Of a DNA stretch of 22,698 nt, positions 6,413-14,302 are shown piece after piece. Each line of letters opens with the position of its first letter. Within the stretch, counting starts at the first letter, position 1. The notes beneath the pieces are model-generated. The model did no database searches, was not told the DNA's origin, and saw only the letters and a list, made by a program, of their open reading frames with translations. The DNA is from Fidelibacterota bacterium (GTDB lineage: Bacteria > Fidelibacterota > UBA2242). Location: NCBI GenBank assembly GCA_023229045.1, contig JALOAB010000015.1, positions 1 to 22,698 on the forward strand. The letters run 5' to 3'. Both the position numbers and the translations under genes were made by a program.

Positions 6413-9348
6413 AAAATCTTAAGTGAAAACATAAACTCGTCGGATAATTTGCGCCCGTTTTCAATCGCCAGGCCATAACCGGCTGACAAGGTTGTTTTGA
6501 ATAACGAAAACAGCACCACTTCTATATCGACCTGGCCACCGCAGTTGAAAACCGTGCGGCTGTAATCAGGTGCAAACAGATTGGTGGTGATCCCGGTGGC
6601 AAATACCGCCGGTCTCAGCCAGCGCGGATAACAGGCAGTCACGCCGATATGCCGGAAGCGCGCCGGCGGCAGATTCAATTCCGCCAGCAATTTGAAAAAA
6701 TTCGTTCCGCCGATACTGTTCAGGTCTGTACCTGCGAAACTGTAGTATTCGCGGTAGCGTTTCTCATCCTGATGGTCGACCCAGTTGTTTCCAAAGCCGC
6801 CGAAGTAGAAATTGGCAAACGGTTCATCGCGCAAGGCCGGCGAAATGCCCGCCGCACTGCGTAGCCAGAATGAAGTATGATTGACCGGTAAGGCAAAACC
6901 ACGATCGAGTGTGGTCACAATTCGGGGAAAGAGATGCCGGTTGACGTAATTATTGCGGGAAAAAAGGTTAAAAGCAAAACCTTTTTCACCGTCAACTGCG
7001 CCCTGGGATCTTTCGATAAATTCGTAATTCAGCAAGAAGTTAACATACAGATAGCGGTCAAAGCTGGCTGAGACATTCTGATAATCCGGCATTTTCTCCA
7101 GATTGCCCCAGTAGCCGCCGCTGATGGTATAATCCATCGTGCGCGGTTCGTCCCAGATCAGGTTATCTTTATATTTAGCCCCCAGAAAATAACCGCGCCG
7201 GCTGGTTTTAGTCGGTCCGAACAGATCGTAGAAATCGGCTGGATTGTATTTGAAATTAAATTCCCATTTCCAATAGCGGTAAGCCAGGCTGAAGTGCAGG
7301 CGTTCATATTCCTGAAGACTGGTGCTAAATGGTGAATAGGAAGCCGTGAATTTTACCGAATTGTAGCCGATGTCATTGGAGAAATCAAAGTAATATCCCA
7401 GCGCGGTAGAGCTCTTATAACCTTCCGCAACCGGATAGGCGGATTTCAGTTTGGTGTTCCGCCAGAGTTTGTATTCACCCTCATAAGTCTTGAGGTCATT
7501 TATCTCGACAGTCGCCGGCGATGGCGCCCGCCAAGCGCTTATAACGGGAAATTTCTTATAGACGTTCTGACCGAGGTATTTGATAGCGGCGACGTTTTCC
7601 AGAGGTTGATTTGGAATCCAGCCCGGGATGAAACCTTTGGCGGTGTATTGAAAAGCAATCAACGAATCGTCATTGACCGGCAACGGACGAAACAAGCCGG
7701 TAGTGACATTGGAGATAATCGACATGTCGCGCGCCGGAAAATCATAGCGATAGACATTCGACACGCCTGAATAATAGGCCGTTCCGTATAAATAACGACC
7801 ATCCGCCGAGAATACAAAATTACCCGGACTGGTCAGTTCAAAATCGAATAGTTCCTCATATCCAGCTTGGCGATCTAAGAGCCGGGCGATTTCAAAACAG
7901 ACTAACTTCTGTTTTCCATCTAAAAATGTCAGCGCGCCGGTCAGATTTTTGCCATCCGGTGAAATATCCAGGTCATAGAAGTCGGTGCCGTATTGAAAAG
8001 CATAAATCGCCGTATAATCATCATAAGGCGGCGAAATTCTGACTAATGTCGAAATGCCATTTTCATGGCGCACGCCCCAGATCGTTTTATCAGTCGGATT
8101 CCAGGCCAGATCTCCGGTGCGAACATCGGTAATCAGGCGAGTGACTTTATTATTCTTCAGATCAATGTAATTCAGATCGCGATATTTGTAATTGTCAGTT
8201 GTAAAAAAAAGCCGGTCGTTTTCCGCATCGAATAAAAGATTTGTCGTAAAATAGGTCGATGCGCCCTTGATATCACAGATTTTTTGCATTTTGCCGGTTT
8301 GCAGATCAATCGCCGCGATGAACGCCACCTGTCCCGGAAATTTGACTCCGGTATAAATTACTCCGCGGATCGAGTCCCGGAATGAGCGTGATACACTGCC
8401 CAGAACCTTGTCAGTCACGATCGGCTGAAAGGTTGTTTCCGGATACTTTCGCACAGTTTTGAGATTCTGGCTTTGCCATTCTTCTTCGAAGTCAATCCAG
8501 CGCGACCATTCCTCTGCCAACGGACGATTGTAAAGCCTGGCGAATTCCTCCGAAAAGTAGCGCCGACTGCCCTCGCTACGCGAAACCCATTGGATCAGTT
8601 TTTCCGGTCCGTATTGACTACCTAAATAATTGAAGAAGCGCGTGCCGTACAGATAGGAATTGGCGCCGACCTGAAAATCAATCGCCGTGCCTTCCGATTC
8701 CAGTCCGATCATGTGGTAAATGTAAGCCGAATCATGCACCAGTGTCCGGAAAACCATTTCATCGTAAGCCCCCAACGAGCGCCCGATGCCGCCACCCATC
8801 CAGGTTTCCATGGAGACTGCAATGCCCTCGTGATACCAGCGTGGCGAGAACCGGCGCGGCGTGGTCTGATAAGCATATAGCATCGAAAGCGGATTAGTCG
8901 CCGTCTGTTGAACCTTGCCGCAGTAAAGTTTGCGCCAGAAGCGGTCACGGCGGGTGGCTTGATCCATGGCGATGATATGCACCAGCTCATGACTCATCAG
9001 GTTAGACATGCGTTCGCTGGCCGGAGCCACATCGAAAACATAAATATTCGGTGCTATTGAAACATAAACGTAATTGCGCGGGACGGCGGTTGCGCCGCCA
9101 TTTGACCAGTCGCCGAAATCCTCGATGAAAATATTGCATGCTTCCGACGGTTCATAATCCCAGAACTGCCGGTAATAATTCATCGTGGCCGTATAACAGC
9201 GCGCCAGATGCGGAACGATATACTGATGCGCATTGCTGTAATAAATCAGGTTAAGATCATCGGTGCGCAGATTCTGCAGAGTCTGGCTGAAGCCACTTGA
9301 AATAATTAAAGTCATCACCAGGACAGTTCGGTTAATGAGAGAGTGCAT
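6409..9348 (-). CDS. exported HExxH peptidase with beta-propeller and probable C-terminal beta-barrel
   Basis: Protein of 979 residues. I start it at the ATG at 9348, which gives a clean signal peptide (MHSLINRTVLVMTLIISSGFS); a TTG 24 bases upstream would add a Lys-rich extension. Residues about 25-290 form a gluzincin-like zinc peptidase: HELVH at 120-124 supplies two zinc ligands and the catalytic Glu, and WYHEGIA with E174 is the likely third ligand, as in the peptidase MA-like family. Residues about 300-620 look like a TolB/WD-type beta-propeller, with repeated blades such as DLAWNPTDKTIWGV, DLDISPDGKNL and NFVFSADGRYLYG. Residues about 650-979 are rich in alternating Tyr/Phe/Asn strands and resemble an outer-membrane beta-barrel. 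Surface or periplasmic proteolysis is inferred. It is first in the operon with the PrsW-like and CDF-like genes. Confidence 0.82.
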   Translation of the reverse strand: MHSLINRTVLVMTLIISSGFSQTLQNLRTDDLNLIYYSNAHQYIVPHLARCYTATMNYYRQFWDYEPSEACNIFIEDFGDWSNGGATAVPRNYVYVSIAPNIYVFDVAPASERMSNLMSHELVHIIAMDQATRRDRFWRKLYCGKVQQTATNPLSMLYAYQTTPRRFSPRWYHEGIAVSMETWMGGGIGRSLGAYDEMVFRTLVHDSAYIYHMIGLESEGTAIDFQVGANSYLYGTRFFNYLGSQYGPEKLIQWVSRSEGSRRYFSEEFARLYNRPLAEEWSRWIDFEEEWQSQNLKTVRKYPETTFQPIVTDKVLGSVSRSFRDSIRGVIYTGVKFPGQVAFIAAIDLQTGKMQKICDIKGASTYFTTNLLFDAENDRLFFTTDNYKYRDLNYIDLKNNKVTRLITDVRTGDLAWNPTDKTIWGVRHENGISTLVRISPPYDDYTAIYAFQYGTDFYDLDISPDGKNLTGALTFLDGKQKLVCFEIARLLDRQAGYEELFDFELTSPGNFVFSADGRYLYGTAYYSGVSNVYRYDFPARDMSIISNVTTGLFRPLPVNDDSLIAFQYTAKGFIPGWIPNQPLENVAAIKYLGQNVYKKFPVISAWRAPSPATVEINDLKTYEGEYKLWRNTKLKSAYPVAEGYKSSTALGYYFDFSNDIGYNSVKFTASYSPFSTSLQEYERLHFSLAYRYWKWEFNFKYNPADFYDLFGPTKTSRRGYFLGAKYKDNLIWDEPRTMDYTISGGYWGNLEKMPDYQNVSASFDRYLYVNFLLNYEFIERSQGAVDGEKGFAFNLFSRNNYVNRHLFPRIVTTLDRGFALPVNHTSFWLRSAAGISPALRDEPFANFYFGGFGNNWVDHQDEKRYREYYSFAGTDLNSIGGTNFFKLLAELNLPPARFRHIGVTACYPRWLRPAVFATGITTNLFAPDYSRTVFNCGGQVDIEVVLFSLFKTTLSAGYGLAIENGRKLSDEFMFSLKIL

Positions 9349-9454
9349 AGCCGGAATTTTTTTTAGTATCAATTTAGTAATACCCGAATCAGTTGATCAT
9401 TAAATTTATATAGATAAGAACCCATAAAGTATCTAAAGGTTTTCAAAAATATTA

Positions 9455-9506
9455 TAACGGAGTTTTAGAGACTATTAAATTTTAAAATCAGGTCAAGGCT
9501 CCGTTA
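9455..9506 (-). terminator. possible intrinsic terminator after the repeat-protein gene
   Basis: Perfect 8-base arms TAACGGAG and CTCCGTTA lie at 9499-9506 and 9455-9462 (read on the minus strand). They begin at the stop codon of the DFQ repeat gene, and the transcript continues ATAATATTTTTG. The loop is long (36 bases) but contains its own ATTTTAAAAT pairing. The position just past the stop and the T-rich tail suit a terminator; the long loop is a weakness. Confidence 0.4.
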
Positions 9507-10478
9507 ATGCCATTGGAAATCCTTGCTTTCCACCAGTTTCTGAAAATCCTTGCTCTCAATCAGTTTCTGAAAATCCTTACTCTCAACCAATTTCTGGAAA
9601 TCCTTACTGTCAACCAGTTTCTGGAAATCCTTACTTGGTAGTAAGCTCTGAAAATCCTTACTCTGAACTAATTTCTGAAAATCCTTGCTATCGATTATGA
9701 CTTCTTGGAAATCTTTACTCTCAACTAGTTTCTGGAAATCCTTACTGTCGATTAGCAACTGGAAGTCCTTACTTGTAAAACCGACCTGAAAATCCTTACT
9801 CTGTACCAATTTCTGGAAATCCTTGCTCTCGACCAGCGCTTGTTGAAAATCCTTGCTCTCAACCAATTTCTGGAAATCCTGTCTTAAGGCCGCCACATTC
9901 TGGAAATCCCTACTCTCAACCAGTTTCTGAAAATCCTTGCTATCGATTATGACTTCTTGGAAATCTTTACTCTCAACTAGTTTCTGGAAATCCTTACTGT
10001 CGATCAGCTTTTGGAAGTCCTTACTTGGTAGTAAGCTCTGAAAATCCTTGCTCTCTACCAATTTCTGGAAATCCTTGCTCTCGACCAGCGCTTGTTGAAA
10101 ATCCTTGCTCTCAACTAATTTCTGGAAGTCTTTACTATCCACCAGTTTCTGGAAATCCATCCTCGGGACATTCGATTCCCACCAATCGTTAAAGTCTTTA
10201 TCCTGAACCAATCGTCTGAAATCGGGATCTCTCAGCAGATTCTGAAACTCGGCACTCTGCACGAATTTGGCTGATTCGGGGTCCTCAAACTGGACATCTT
10301 CAAAAGTCATCTGTTCACCGACAAATTTCTCGGCTTTCTCGACGCCGCCGATAGTGCCAACTAACTCGGCTTTTTTATCGACCGGCGGAAAGACTCCGGT
10401 CACCCGAAAGACCACCAGGACCACGATTACCACCGCAAGCAATACGCCCAGAACGGTTGAAGTACTTTTTGAACTCAT
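9504..10478 (-). CDS. membrane-anchored DFQ nonapeptide-repeat protein of unknown function
   Basis: Protein of 324 residues that I do not recognise. Residues 8-29 form a single hydrophobic segment, likely an uncleaved membrane anchor. Residues 30-106 are acidic and include four degenerate units (SAKFVQ, SAEFQNLLR, DPDFRRLVQ, DKDFNDWW). From residue 107 to the end the protein is 24 units built on S-K-D-F-Q-K-L-V-E; 21 carry exact SKDFQ. Most units are 9 residues, but QQALVE and EVIID units are 10, one unit is 11 and one is 8. There is no Cys in the repeats, and charge is nearly balanced. Start choice is firm: AGGAGGT sits 5 bases before the ATG. The DPDF..L style of the early units recalls the short helical DP/STI1-type motifs, but that is only an analogy. 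The gene follows the ABC ATPase by about 155 bases and ends at a possible terminator. Function unknown. Confidence 0.85.
   Translation of the reverse strand: MSSKSTSTVLGVLLAVVIVVLVVFRVTGVFPPVDKKAELVGTIGGVEKAEKFVGEQMTFEDVQFEDPESAKFVQSAEFQNLLRDPDFRRLVQDKDFNDWWESNVPRMDFQKLVDSKDFQKLVESKDFQQALVESKDFQKLVESKDFQSLLPSKDFQKLIDSKDFQKLVESKDFQEVIIDSKDFQKLVESRDFQNVAALRQDFQKLVESKDFQQALVESKDFQKLVQSKDFQVGFTSKDFQLLIDSKDFQKLVESKDFQEVIIDSKDFQKLVQSKDFQSLLPSKDFQKLVDSKDFQKLVESKDFQKLIESKDFQKLVESKDFQWH
9507..10160 (-). repeat. 27-base-period coding tandem repeat array (24 DFQ units)
   Basis: Array inside the preceding gene, covering residues 107-324 (218 residues). On the plus strand it shows the recurring string TGGAAATCCTTACT and close variants every 27 bases, with 30-base steps at four units and 33- and 24-base steps at one unit each. 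Codon choices differ between copies (for example AGTTTC, AATTTC and TAGTTTC variants), so the array is not freshly amplified throughout. The reading frame is kept in every copy, which argues for selection on the protein. Confidence 0.92.
9663..10109 (-). repeat. 252-base higher-order duplication within the DFQ array
   Basis: Seven consecutive units at 9915-10109 (order QQALVE, KLVE, SLLP, KLID, KLVE, EVIID, KLVE) reappear at 9663-9857 as QQALVE, KLVQ, VGFT, LLID, KLVE, EVIID, KLVQ. The offset is exactly 252 bases, measured both at GACCAGCG (10083 and 9831) and at CGATTATGAC (9944 and 9692). This shows a segmental duplication of nine units followed by divergence. Confidence 0.85.
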
Positions 10479-10563
10479 TTATACCTCCTGATTAATTGAT
10501 ATCTCAGCCCTGCGATATTAAAGATTTTTTTATTAAGTCGCTAATCCTATCATAAATATTTTC

Positions 10564-10601
10564 AATCCGGCTGTGTTTTTGATCACAATGCAAACCGGAT
10601 T
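10564..10601. repeat. inverted repeat between the ABC ATPase and DFQ genes
   Basis: Arms AATCCGG (10564-10570) and CCGGATT (10595-10601) enclose 24 bases with an inner TGTG/CACA pair (10572-10575 and 10584-10587). The element lies about 35 bases past the ATPase stop on the minus strand and could form a hairpin; the following bases are A/T-rich without a clean T-run. It may act as a weak terminator or attenuator separating the two genes, or as a protein site upstream of the repeat gene. Confidence 0.35.
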
Positions 10602-10633
10602 TTATCCAATATCCTATTATTTCCATCTTGATT

Positions 10634-11446
10634 TCAGGCATACATCTGTTTCAATTCCGCCAACAGTTCGGGGGTTAATTGCTCCTGTTTGCGGATTTGC
10701 ATGAATTTGTTCAGAAGCTCGTCGACCGTCAATTGTTTCTTTTCAGTCAGGCTGATGTCGTCGATGATCTGGCCTTTATTCATCATTATGGTACGGTTGC
10801 CCAGCTCTAGCGCTTGTTGCATACTGTGGGTAACCATCAGAGTAGTCAGTTTTCCCTGTTCGATAAACATTTTGGTCAGTTTAATGACCTGCGCGGCTGA
10901 TTTGGGGTCGAGAGCGGCGGTATGTTCATCAAGCAGAAGAACCTTGGGCGGATTGATAACCGCCATCAGGAGCGAAAGCGCCTGACGTTGTCCGCCGGAT
11001 AGAGTTCCGATCGTATCACCCAGACGGTCTTCCAACTGCATCTCGAGTACGGCTACTTTTTCGCGATAGAATTGCATGCGCGTGGCGTTTAAGCCTTTCT
11101 TAGGATAACTCTTACAGCCGCGCAAACTCGCGATATGCAGGTTTTCGGCAACGCTCATGGCGGGCGCCGTACCGGCAAACGGATTCTGAAAGACTCGCGC
11201 GATCCTGGCGGCGCGGGCGTAATCCGGCTTCCTGGTCACCTCGCGATTATCTATTACTATCGAACCTTCATCCGGCAGGAAAGCCCCGGCGACCGCATTC
11301 AACAGGGTGGATTTGCCACTGCCGTTGGTACCGATGATCGTAACGAAATCGCCATCCCGAACATCCAGATCGACTCCTTGCAAAGCATAGACTTCATTGA
11401 CGGTTCCCGGATTGAATTTTTTATGCAGGTTATGGATCTTAATCAT
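10634..11446 (-). CDS. ABC transporter ATP-binding protein (TrpXYZ/branched-chain type)
   Basis: ATPase subunit of 270 residues that should power the fused permease encoded just upstream. It has Walker A GTNGSGKST (39-47), the Q-loop in RVFQNPF (Q87), signature LSGGQ (149-153), Walker B VLLLDE (169-174) with the family's DEHTAALDP continuation, and the switch His in MVTHSMQQAL. The DEHTAALDP wording and the sequence of the partner permease fit the group of importers related to tryptophan transporter TrpXYZ. A C-terminal helix of about 30 residues rich in Lys, Glu and Gln follows. The start lies 3 bases after the permease stop; the AGGAGGT ribosome site is embedded in the last permease codons and stop, so the two are translationally linked. 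The real substrate is not known. Confidence 0.92.
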   Translation of the reverse strand: MIKIHNLHKKFNPGTVNEVYALQGVDLDVRDGDFVTIIGTNGSGKSTLLNAVAGAFLPDEGSIVIDNREVTRKPDYARAARIARVFQNPFAGTAPAMSVAENLHIASLRGCKSYPKKGLNATRMQFYREKVAVLEMQLEDRLGDTIGTLSGGQRQALSLLMAVINPPKVLLLDEHTAALDPKSAAQVIKLTKMFIEQGKLTTLMVTHSMQQALELGNRTIMMNKGQIIDDISLTEKKQLTVDELLNKFMQIRKQEQLTPELLAELKQMYA

Positions 11447-11449
11447 CGC

Positions 11450-14263
11450 TTACCTCCTGACTCGGGCAACCCGCTTGAGAAAGGATTCTGGTAATTCCAG
11501 ACCGATTTCTTCCGCCAGCGCCAGGTTAACGCCGATCTGGATCGGGACGCAATCCTGAATAGGTATATTTTTGGGATCGGCGCCGGCGATCACTTTTTGC
11601 ATTACACGGGCAACTTCGCGGCCGACATCATAGTAATCAGCGCCGACGGCAATTAAACCACCCCGATAAATATCCGAAGGAGTGTTGCCGAAATATGGGA
11701 TTTTTCGTTTCTTGAGGACCTCTCCCACCGATTCGATGGCTATTAATACTGTGTTGTCACCACTGGTTAGAAAAATATCGACACCGCGATCCAGCACCGA
11801 GTTCAAGGCATCCATGACCTCGCTCGTGCCGGTGACTGTCGCTTCGACCAGTTCAAAGCCGTATTTCCGGGCGGCTTCCCGCGCGATAATTGTACAGGCT
11901 TCCGAGCAGGCTTCGCTTGGATTCCAGACCATACCGACCCGTTTGGCGCGCGGCAGTATTTCACGCATGACCTTGAAACCTTCCTCCACCGGCTGAAAAG
12001 TGGCGACGCCGGTCAATTGCGGCAGATGCTTCTCCGGACTGTCTGCCACGCCCATGCGATACGGATCGGTCACCGCCCCGAAAACATGCGGGATCTTTTT
12101 ATTGGCTTGGGCCATGATCTGCAAAGCCGGAGTCGACAGCGAGATGATGAAATCATATTTACGACGCACAATATCCTGGGCGATCGACTGCCCGAGCGTG
12201 AATTCATTTTGAGCGTTTTTCCTCTCAATAGTAATGTTATATTTTTCAAGGACTCCGCTGGTTTTCAATTCATCCAGTACACCTTTGGCACATTCCTCCA
12301 TCATACTGTGATCGCTGAATTGAAATAGCGCGAGGCGCTTCGGTTCGCCCCTGGTGACTGGTTTTTCATCAATAACCAGGGTCGCCTGTTCCAAAACGGC
12401 TTGCGGAACCTCAATACCGATTTTTCGGGCAACGTTCAGGTTTACGCCGATCGTCAGTTTGGTGTATTTTTCGAAAGGTATTTGGGCCGGATTTGTGCCT
12501 TTGAGAATGCGAGCAACCATTTGAGCGGCCTGAATGCCGCTGGAAGTGTAATCGTAACCAAGCGCCAGCAGAGCGCCATCTTTCAGGCGCTCGACGTCGC
12601 TGATAAAAATTGGGATATTTCGGTTATCGGCGGCTTTGACAATAGCGTCGAAGGCCGAATAAATTATATTATCGGGTGGCAGAACAAATGCCCCGATGTT
12701 TTTATTGACTAAAGATAGCGCCGCCTGGTAGACCTCCGCAGAGTTTGAGGCGTGGGCGCCCTCGAAGTGATATTGAGGATAATTCCGCAATTCTTGCCGC
12801 AAATTATCAACATTGAAAACGACATTGGCCTGCGACGGATCCCAGAGACAACCAATCCTCAGTCGGTCAGGAAAGAACCGATTGACTATCGCCAGGGTGC
12901 GATCCATCGGCACCCCGCCATAAACTCCGGTCACGTTGGCTAAATGCACACTGTCGCTTTCACCAGCTCCGACAATAAAAGGATTGGCGACTGTTGCAAA
13001 AACGATTGGGCGGTCTTTGACTTTATTAATCGCGGCCTGAGTGGCGGAAGTCGAAATTGTCAGGATCAGACCGACGTCATCACGGATAAACTTATCGATT
13101 ATCGTGTTGAGCACCGGGATCTCGCCATGTGCATTTTCAACATAAATCCGGCAGTTCTTGTCATTGATATAACCGATCCGGTGCATTTCTTCCAGGAAAC
13201 TATCGCGGGTCACATCGAGTAAACCGTTATCGGTAAACTGCACCAGCCCGATTTTTATTTTTTGATGACTACCGCCGGATTTAAACAGCAGAAAACCACC
13301 AAGGATCAAGATTAAAATAAACACAACTGCGGCGCTCCAGCGATTGAAAATCGCTTTTCGCAAGCTATTCAGAATTTTACGCGGCGATTCGCGTTTGGCG
13401 GGTCGTTTGGCGACCGCCTTGGAAATAATCAGGGTCAGCAGGACGAATATGGCAGTCAGTAATTTTAAATCGATCGGGTTCATGCCGATATACAAGGCAA
13501 AAGCGATCATAAACCGGAAAACCACCGAACCGATTATCACGCTTAAAAAGCGCAGGTAAACCGAGCGGCTTTTTATAATCGATTCGCCGATAATCACCGA
13601 AGCCAGACCGATCACGACCGTGCCGATGCCCATACCGATATCGGCAAATCCCTGATACTGCGCCACCAATCCACCGGAGAGCGCCACCAGACCATTAGCC
13701 AGCGCCACGCCCAGCAAGGTCAGCATTTTTACGTTCCTACCGACCGCTCCGGCCATCATCGGATTATTCCCGGTAACGCGCATCGCGATGCCAAGGTCGG
13801 TTTTAAAAAACAGACTGACCAGCCACCAGCCGATGACAATAAATCCAGTCAGCACAATCGTGTACCAAATCTCCTGTGGCAAACCGGGATTAAATTTCGC
13901 GATCTGCGTAAAAACAGTAACTTCCGACAGCAAGGGAATGTTGCTACGTCCCATAATATGCAGATTGACCGAGTAAAGCCCGGTCATTACCAAAATGCCG
14001 GCCAGGAGACTGTTGATGTTCAATTTGGTATGAATCAGGGCGGTAGTTGCGCCGGCCAGCAATCCCACTCCAAAGGCTCCGAGTAACGCAATCAGCGGAT
14101 TTCCACCCGCAATAATGATAACAGCCGCCACCGCCGCGCCACTCGTAAAACTGCCGTCTACGGTAATATCGGCAAAATCATGAATACGAAAGGTTATATA
14201 AATTCCCATCGCCATCAGCGCATACAAAAAACCCAGATTGAGAGCACCTATCCAGAGCTCCAT
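11450..14263 (-). CDS. ABC permease fused to two tandem substrate-binding domains
   Basis: Protein of 937 residues that combines parts usually encoded separately. Residues 1-285 are a polytopic permease of the branched-chain/TrpY type (FRIHDFADITVDGSFTSGAA and GRNVKMLTLLGVALANGL regions). Residues about 310-327 form an extra hydrophobic helix. Two periplasmic-binding-like domains follow, about 335-632 and 641-930. Both belong to the ABC_sub_bind/TrpX type: each opens with a Q-F strand (IGLVQFTD and LALFQFSD), contains a VANP or VTDP loop, an LTGV or VTGV strand, WDPS or WNPS, and ends in an IGVNL strand followed by IGIEVP or IGLELP. The binding domains are thus tethered outside the membrane with no free binding protein. 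The start has AAGGAG 9 bases upstream. It lies 39 bases after the STAS fusion gene and directly before the ATPase. Import of an amino-acid-like solute is inferred. Confidence 0.88.
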   Translation of the reverse strand: MELWIGALNLGFLYALMAMGIYITFRIHDFADITVDGSFTSGAAVAAVIIIAGGNPLIALLGAFGVGLLAGATTALIHTKLNINSLLAGILVMTGLYSVNLHIMGRSNIPLLSEVTVFTQIAKFNPGLPQEIWYTIVLTGFIVIGWWLVSLFFKTDLGIAMRVTGNNPMMAGAVGRNVKMLTLLGVALANGLVALSGGLVAQYQGFADIGMGIGTVVIGLASVIIGESIIKSRSVYLRFLSVIIGSVVFRFMIAFALYIGMNPIDLKLLTAIFVLLTLIISKAVAKRPAKRESPRKILNSLRKAIFNRWSAAVVFILILILGGFLLFKSGGSHQKIKIGLVQFTDNGLLDVTRDSFLEEMHRIGYINDKNCRIYVENAHGEIPVLNTIIDKFIRDDVGLILTISTSATQAAINKVKDRPIVFATVANPFIVGAGESDSVHLANVTGVYGGVPMDRTLAIVNRFFPDRLRIGCLWDPSQANVVFNVDNLRQELRNYPQYHFEGAHASNSAEVYQAALSLVNKNIGAFVLPPDNIIYSAFDAIVKAADNRNIPIFISDVERLKDGALLALGYDYTSSGIQAAQMVARILKGTNPAQIPFEKYTKLTIGVNLNVARKIGIEVPQAVLEQATLVIDEKPVTRGEPKRLALFQFSDHSMMEECAKGVLDELKTSGVLEKYNITIERKNAQNEFTLGQSIAQDIVRRKYDFIISLSTPALQIMAQANKKIPHVFGAVTDPYRMGVADSPEKHLPQLTGVATFQPVEEGFKVMREILPRAKRVGMVWNPSEACSEACTIIAREAARKYGFELVEATVTGTSEVMDALNSVLDRGVDIFLTSGDNTVLIAIESVGEVLKKRKIPYFGNTPSDIYRGGLIAVGADYYDVGREVARVMQKVIAGADPKNIPIQDCVPIQIGVNLALAEEIGLELPESFLKRVARVRR
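11452..11458 (-). promoter_or_regulatory. ribosome binding site of the ABC ATPase gene, embedded in the permease stop
   Basis: On the minus strand AGGAGGT ends in the first base of the permease stop TAA and lies 5 bases before the ATPase ATG. The last two permease codons (Arg-Arg) therefore double as the ribosome site, which favours coupled translation of permease and ATPase. Confidence 0.8.
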
Positions 14264-14302
14264 TATCCTAATCTCCTTTTACCTTTCATTGATCCGATGG
14301 GC

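Noticed and set aside
9349..9372. Upstream TTG start for the exported peptidase
   Set aside because: It adds a Lys-rich octapeptide ahead of a good signal peptide and has no ribosome site; the ATG at 9348 is simpler.
9507..10160. CRISPR-like periodic repeats
   Set aside because: The 27-base period has no distinct spacers; every copy stays in the same reading frame and encodes DFQ units, so it is a coding tandem repeat.
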